Positions 9,311-11,916 of a stretch of 11,916 nucleotides of DNA are shown here, piece by piece. The notes below the pieces were generated by a model, which was given only the letters and a program-made list of their open reading frames with translations, had not been told where the DNA came from and searched no databases. Within the stretch, counting starts at the first letter, position 1. Every line of letters begins with the position of its first letter. The stretch comes from Spirogloea muscicola (Eukaryota; Streptophyta; Zygnematophyceae; Spirogloeales; Spirogloeaceae): positions 152,231 to 164,146 of the forward strand of contig WELB01000128.1 in the NCBI GenBank assembly GCA_009602725.1, given 5' to 3'. The translations under genes and the position numbers were made by a program.

Positions 9311-9435
9311 TAGGCTGCATTGTTCCTTGTTGTGCTTGTTTTACTTAGCGCTTCCCTTGGCCCCCCTTCTCGTACTTGGTTCCCTCTTTTCTGGGCTGGC
9401 TTTTCCAGCCCCTATCCTCAGTGGGCGAGCCCTTC
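9311..9435 (+). repeat. Repeat core copy 2
   Basis: Has GGGCTGG and CCAGCCC arms (9393-9399 and 9405-9411) around a CTTTT loop, then a GTGGGCGAGC tail. The upstream part (TTGTTGTGCTTG...TTAGCGCTTCCC) resembles the module seen at 10960-11000. Confidence 0.65.
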
Positions 9436-9636
9436 CTTCCTTCTCTGCTGAGCTCGGAGAGACACTTAAGACTTTGCTCCTGATTGGATCGTGCTTTAGC
9501 GCTTCTCTAGTATAAGAAAGACACTTCCAGTAGAGCTCACTCGGGGATATTAGTGTCCCCCTTAGCCAGGTCACTACCCAGTTAAAAGGACATTTGTAAG
9601 GCCGGAATTGGCCTCCCTTTCACTTTCATGCGCACC

Positions 9637-9762
9637 GCAGTAGAGGTCGATGGCTGTGATTGGCCAGCCAGAAAAAAGGATTGCAGATTTTCCAAGGGCC
9701 AAGAAAAGCGCTGAAGCACACAGCGACTCAAGTGGCCACTGGGTACTCAATATCCCCTGTTG
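9637..9762 (-). repeat. Repeat core copy 3, inverted homologue of 10931-11057
   Basis: Its reverse complement aligns end to end with 10931-11057 by eye. Shared blocks are GGGATATTGA, CAGTGGCCACTT, GCTGTGTGCT, CCAATCACAGCCATCG and CCTCTACTGC. Similarity looks like roughly four bases in five, but I did not compute it. A hairpin is present as GGCTG/CAGCC. Confidence 0.75.
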
Positions 9763-9776
9763 AATATCCCCTGTTG
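9749..9776 (+). repeat. Perfect 14-bp tandem duplication
   Basis: AATATCCCCTGTTG occurs twice with no gap (9749-9762 and 9763-9776) at the edge of the inverted copy ending here. The homologous + segment at 10935 has it only once, so the duplication is a local event in this copy. Confidence 0.85.
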
Positions 9777-9879
9777 ACTAGTCACTGGGAAATCCATCCT
9801 CCCCCGTTCTGACATTGCATCTTCAGGCCCCTTCGTAGCTGCTTAGCGCTTTTTAGGCCCCTCTGTCATTTGGCCCCTC

Positions 9880-9950
9880 GAACCTCGGTCAATTCTTTTC
9901 GGGCTGGCTTTCCACAGCCCTTGCCCCCATTGGGAGTGCCACTTCTCTCT
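9880..9950 (+). repeat. Repeat core copy 4
   Basis: Starts with the CCTCGAACC...TCAATTCTTTTC lead. It contains GGGCTG (9901-9906) and CAGCCC (9915-9920) arms, followed by TTGCCCCCATTGGGAG. Confidence 0.6.
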
Positions 9951-9952
9951 GG

Positions 9953-10010
9953 GAGCGGGTTACCTGTCTATAGCTAGAGGCTGCAGCCAAACCCGACCAG
10001 CACGCAGATG
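9953..10010 (-). repeat. Inverted homologue of 10842-10899
   Basis: The reverse complement shares CATCTGCGTG, TTTGGCTGCA, CCTCT and GCTATAGACAG with 10842-10899, then CCCGCT at the end. The two segments face each other about 830 bp apart. Confidence 0.7.
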
Positions 10011-10084
10011 CAACGCGAAGTGAGGAATGAGGAATGCCCACTTGCTAATGTCTTAGAAATCAGTATCCTGCTTTTTGCGCCATC

Positions 10085-10150
10085 CGGCCCTTTCAGACCT
10101 TGACCATTCCTTTGGGCTGGGTTCTCACAGCCACTGCTGTCAATTTGGAA
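10085..10150 (+). repeat. Repeat core copy 5
   Basis: Contains CAGACCTTGACCATTCCTTT, then GGCTG (10115-10119) and CAGCC (10128-10132) arms. It is a degenerate member of the family. Confidence 0.55.
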
Positions 10151-10221
10151 GACCTGTTTCCTGAAGAAACGGCAAAAGGGAGAGGGAGGCTGCTGATACT
10201 AAAGAGCGGCTGTGAAAGGGA

Positions 10222-10300
10222 AAGGCGCGCGGGGCGCATGAAATGAAACGGGAGGCCAATTCAAGCCAATACACAGTTCAAGCAGAAAGACGGCCAGGTC
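10222..10300 (-). repeat. Inverted homologue of 11116-11195 (AATTGGCC module)
   Basis: The reverse complement aligns with 11116-11195 through GTGTATTGG, AATTGGCCTCCC, TTTCAT/TTCAT, TCATGCGC and CCGCGC/CCGTGC. A third, shorter relative of the module is at about 9606-9640 on the + strand. Confidence 0.7.
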
Positions 10301-10382
10301 CATACAGAGGGTGTTCATGACTATAGTGGGGGAGGCTAGCAAAAGCAAGACGGTCGGGCTTATATAGCAAGAGAAATTACAG

Positions 10383-10450
10383 CAGGCCAGCCGGTAAAGG
10401 GGTGGGGAAGGGCAGCCCAGAAAGAATGGACAAGGGTCAAAAGGCCGAAT
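10383..10450 (-). repeat. Repeat core copy 6 (inverted)
   Basis: The + strand reads GGCAGCCCAGAAAGAATGGACAAG near 10411, the reverse complement of the core lead. The hairpin arms are not preserved in this copy, which has two CAGCC-type arms in the same direction. Confidence 0.6.
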
Positions 10451-10699
10451 GGTGATGAAGCTCACTCGTCACTAAAATCACACAGCTATGCACGTGGCTA
10501 CGATAAATGAGAGCTCTATGATCCCTAGTCAGCAGCCGCAAGTCGGAATTAAGGAAGCATTTCCAGAGAGTGTTTCACGTTGGTACTTCTACCTTTCCCT
10601 TTATTGAGGGCTGACCTTTCGTCTCTGCCGCCTCCGGCTGTTGTCAAGGTGACTGCTTTTCCGTCAAGGAGAGCAGGCCGACTTCAAAGCGGCAGGCTC

Positions 10700-10765
10700 T
10701 ATCGCACATTGTTCATTCTTTATTTTGTGGGCTGGCCTCTCCCAACGACCGCCCCCTCCTGGAAG
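10700..10765 (+). repeat. Repeat core copy 7
   Basis: CACATTGTTCATTCTTTATT then GGGCTGGCC (10729-10737), followed by CGCCCCCTCCTGG. The second hairpin arm is lost. Confidence 0.55.
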
Positions 10766-10841
10766 CATCTTTCACTCTCTCGCCAAGGTGTTTCGCATGC
10801 GCCTGTCACTATCGCTGCAGCGGTCAATGGCGCATGCGCTT

Positions 10842-10899
10842 CATCTGCGTGTGGGTTGCCCTTTGGCTGCAACCTCTGGCTATAGACAGAAGACCCGCT
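10842..10899 (+). repeat. Inverted homologue of 9953-10010
   Basis: Plus-strand partner of the segment at 9953-10010. It shares CATCTGCGTG, TTTGGCTGCA and CTATAGACAG. Confidence 0.7.
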
Positions 10900-10930
10900 A
10901 TTCAGAGACTAGTTTCCCTACCTGCGGCTG

Positions 10931-11057
10931 CTAAACAAGGGATATTGAACACTCAGTGGCCACTTAAGTTGCTGTGTGCTCTAGAGCTTTTCTGGCCCTT
11001 TCGAGCTTCGTCCGTTCATTTCTGGGCTGACCAATCACAGCCATCGCCCTCTACTGC
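10931..11057 (+). repeat. Repeat core copy 8, inverted homologue of 9637-9762
   Basis: Plus-strand partner of the inverted copy at 9637-9762. It includes the GGCTG (11025-11029) and CAGCC (11038-11042) arms and the CCTCTACTGC tail. With 11116-11195 it makes the longest continuous stretch with homologues elsewhere in the array. Confidence 0.75.
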
Positions 11058-11115
11058 TACAGTTCTTTCTCTTTCCTGGCGGCTGGTCTTTCTGACTTGC
11101 GGTTGCTTGCTAGAG

Positions 11116-11195
11116 GTCCTTCTTGCACTGGCTTTTGCCTGAACCGTGTATTGGGCTCAATTGGCCTCCCTTTCGATTCATGCGCTCCGTGCACC
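11116..11195 (+). repeat. AATTGGCC module, inverted homologue of 10222-10300
   Basis: Plus-strand partner of 10222-10300, containing CCGTGTATTGGG, CAATTGGCCTCCC and TCATGCGC. It sits between core copy 8 and the inverted copy 9. Confidence 0.7.
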
Positions 11196-11206
11196 TTCTC
11201 TCGCTT

Positions 11207-11320
11207 CTTTTGGCCCCTTCGGACCATGTCCTATCTTTTCAGAAGAAATTGCTCGCCCGTAGAAAAAGAGGGGCCAGCAAAGCCAGCCCAGAAAAGAATG
11301 GACAATATCCGAAAGCCACA
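11207..11320 (-). repeat. Repeat core copy 9, part of an imperfect palindrome
   Basis: The left arm (CCCCTTCGGACCATGTCC, 11214-11231) is complementary, with mismatches, to the right arm (GAATGGACAATATCCGAAAG, from 11296). On the minus strand the hairpin reads GGGCTGGC-TTT-GCTGGCCC, so it is conserved with two G-T wobbles compared with the perfect copy at 9145-9163. Confidence 0.65.
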
Positions 11321-11426
11321 ATGGCCACAAAACGGTGCCGAGAAAAAATTTTACGACACACCAGGACACGAAATGATGCAGATTGATGCTCAGTTTATAC
11401 GAGTGAGCAACAGCAGATCAGAATAA

Positions 11427-11916
11427 GTCGAAGCAGGAAAAGCGGCACTCCGCCGAGACCCTGAGGCAGCAGCCATAGCGCGGCCAGCGCGCGAGTCGAC
11501 CGCGTGAGCCAGAGAGCGCAGGAGCTTCCCACCTAACTGCCTGATTGGGGTGCGCCAGTGTGAGTGCGGCTTCCGCGCAGAGAGTGCTGAGCTCGCCACT
11601 CACATGCTGCGATGCCCCACTGGACCAGAAGTGGTGGGCATCCACAACCTCCTCCGTGATGCTCTGGCGGGTTTGATGCGCGACGCCGGGTACTGTGCGG
11701 TCGTGGAAGTGAACAACATCATGCCTATCACCACGGATGCCCAGGGACGTCATCATCGCCGCACACTTGACATTGTGGGCGTGCAACCTGGTGGAGGACC
11801 AAGGGCTTTGGTCGATATTGTGGTTACGGAGGCCTATAAAGGTCCAGCATCGACACACATCGCTGGCCACGCAGTGGGCAGTGCTGAACAAAGAAAGTTG
11901 CAGCACTACTCCGATA
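11427..11916 (+). mobile_element. Non-LTR-type retroelement protein, C-terminal fragment, interrupted and running off the window
   Basis: The + frame that starts at 11427 reads through DPEAAAIARPARESTA to a TGA at 11505. It is then open from 11508 to the last base (136 codons). The open part has a zinc-knuckle-like C-x-C-x11-H-x3-C (Cys 11559, Cys 11565, His 11601, Cys 11613), then HNLLRDALAGLMRDAGY, then a TLDIVGV...RALVDIVVTEA segment. This order is typical of the C-terminal tail of reverse-transcriptase proteins with a restriction-enzyme-like endonuclease (PD-(D/E)xK type). The reverse transcriptase itself is not present to the left, so the copy is 5'-truncated or joined to the repeats here. 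Its 3' end lies outside the window. The family call is from motif memory and moderate. A standalone host gene cannot be excluded. Confidence 0.6.

Larger units (their letters stand above)
8985..11320. repeat. 2.3 kb array of diverged hairpin-cored repeats in both orientations
   Basis: No gene was found in this stretch. A core of the form TGTCCATTCTTTTCTGGGCTGGC recurs, degenerate, at about 9145(+), 9393(+), 9660(-), 9901(+), 10115(+), 10415(-), 10730(+), 11024(+) and 11286(-). Steps are 214-315 bp. A second word, AATTGGCCTCCC, sits once in each triplet, between the second + core and the - core (9606+, 10256-, 11160+). Open frames across it are short and share only peptides derived from the core (such as AKPAQKRMDN), so I treat them as non-coding. 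It does not match any transposon class I recognise. Confidence 0.75.

Noticed and set aside
9870-9900. tRNA-derived SINE suggested by a GGTTCGAGG box on the minus strand
   Set aside because: There is only a partial B-box match, no A-box at the proper distance and no cloverleaf. The other repeat copies do not keep the box.
10791-10838. Two CGCATGCGC palindromes 36 bp apart as a possible protein-binding site
   Set aside because: They are short palindromes in GC-rich repeat DNA, with nothing else supporting a site.
11418-11906. Minus-strand 162-codon open frame
   Set aside because: It is opposite the retroelement frame, which shows a zinc knuckle and an endonuclease-like pattern. The minus reading shows none.

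Overview
The window looks like nuclear DNA of a green plant-lineage organism, most likely a chlorophyte alga. Three things point that way: two intron-rich genes with GT-AG junctions and GC-rich exons, blocks of plant-type telomere repeat (TTTAGGG), and TGTAA motifs downstream of both stop codons (the usual chlorophyte polyadenylation signal). I see no bacterial operon, rRNA, tRNA or CRISPR array.

Left part (1-3861, + strand): a 5'-truncated gene whose exons join, with consistent phases for most junctions, into a filamin-type Ig-like fold followed by a PC-esterase (NXPE/TBL-like SGNH-fold) domain. The GDS serine block, the Gly-Leu-His-Asp block and the C-terminal Asp-x-x-His dyad are all visible. 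Its introns are strongly pyrimidine-rich. The 5' end carries a triple tandem copy of an exon-intron boundary. One intron appears to be GC-AG.

Middle part (3862-8832): a convergent intergenic spacer of about 830 bp, then a minus-strand gene that I could reconstruct completely. It has 11 exons, 1491 nt of coding sequence and 496 residues, and encodes the cytosolic Fe-S assembly factor Nar1/CIAO3 (also called NARFL or IOP1; GOLLUM in plants). All eight cluster cysteines are present. Its first intron contains an interstitial telomere-like block.

Right part (8833-11426): no gene was found. It starts with a CCG/CGG trinucleotide tract that has the only ambiguous base (8924) at its turning point. 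After that comes about 2.4 kb of diverged repeats built around a small hairpin core. Nine cores lie about 270 bp apart in the orientation series ++- ++- ++-, with larger mutually inverted homologous segments between them. From about 11427 to the window end there is a fragment of a retroelement protein (a CxC...H...C zinc knuckle followed by an endonuclease-like fold), interrupted by an in-frame TGA.

The two genes are ordinary eukaryotic genes with no visible functional link. One probably acts on secreted or cell-surface glycans and the other on cytosolic and nuclear Fe-S proteins. The repeat block, telomere-like tracts and retroelement suggest a subtelomeric or heterochromatin-like neighbourhood (inference). 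The repeat block is the least explained and most interesting part.
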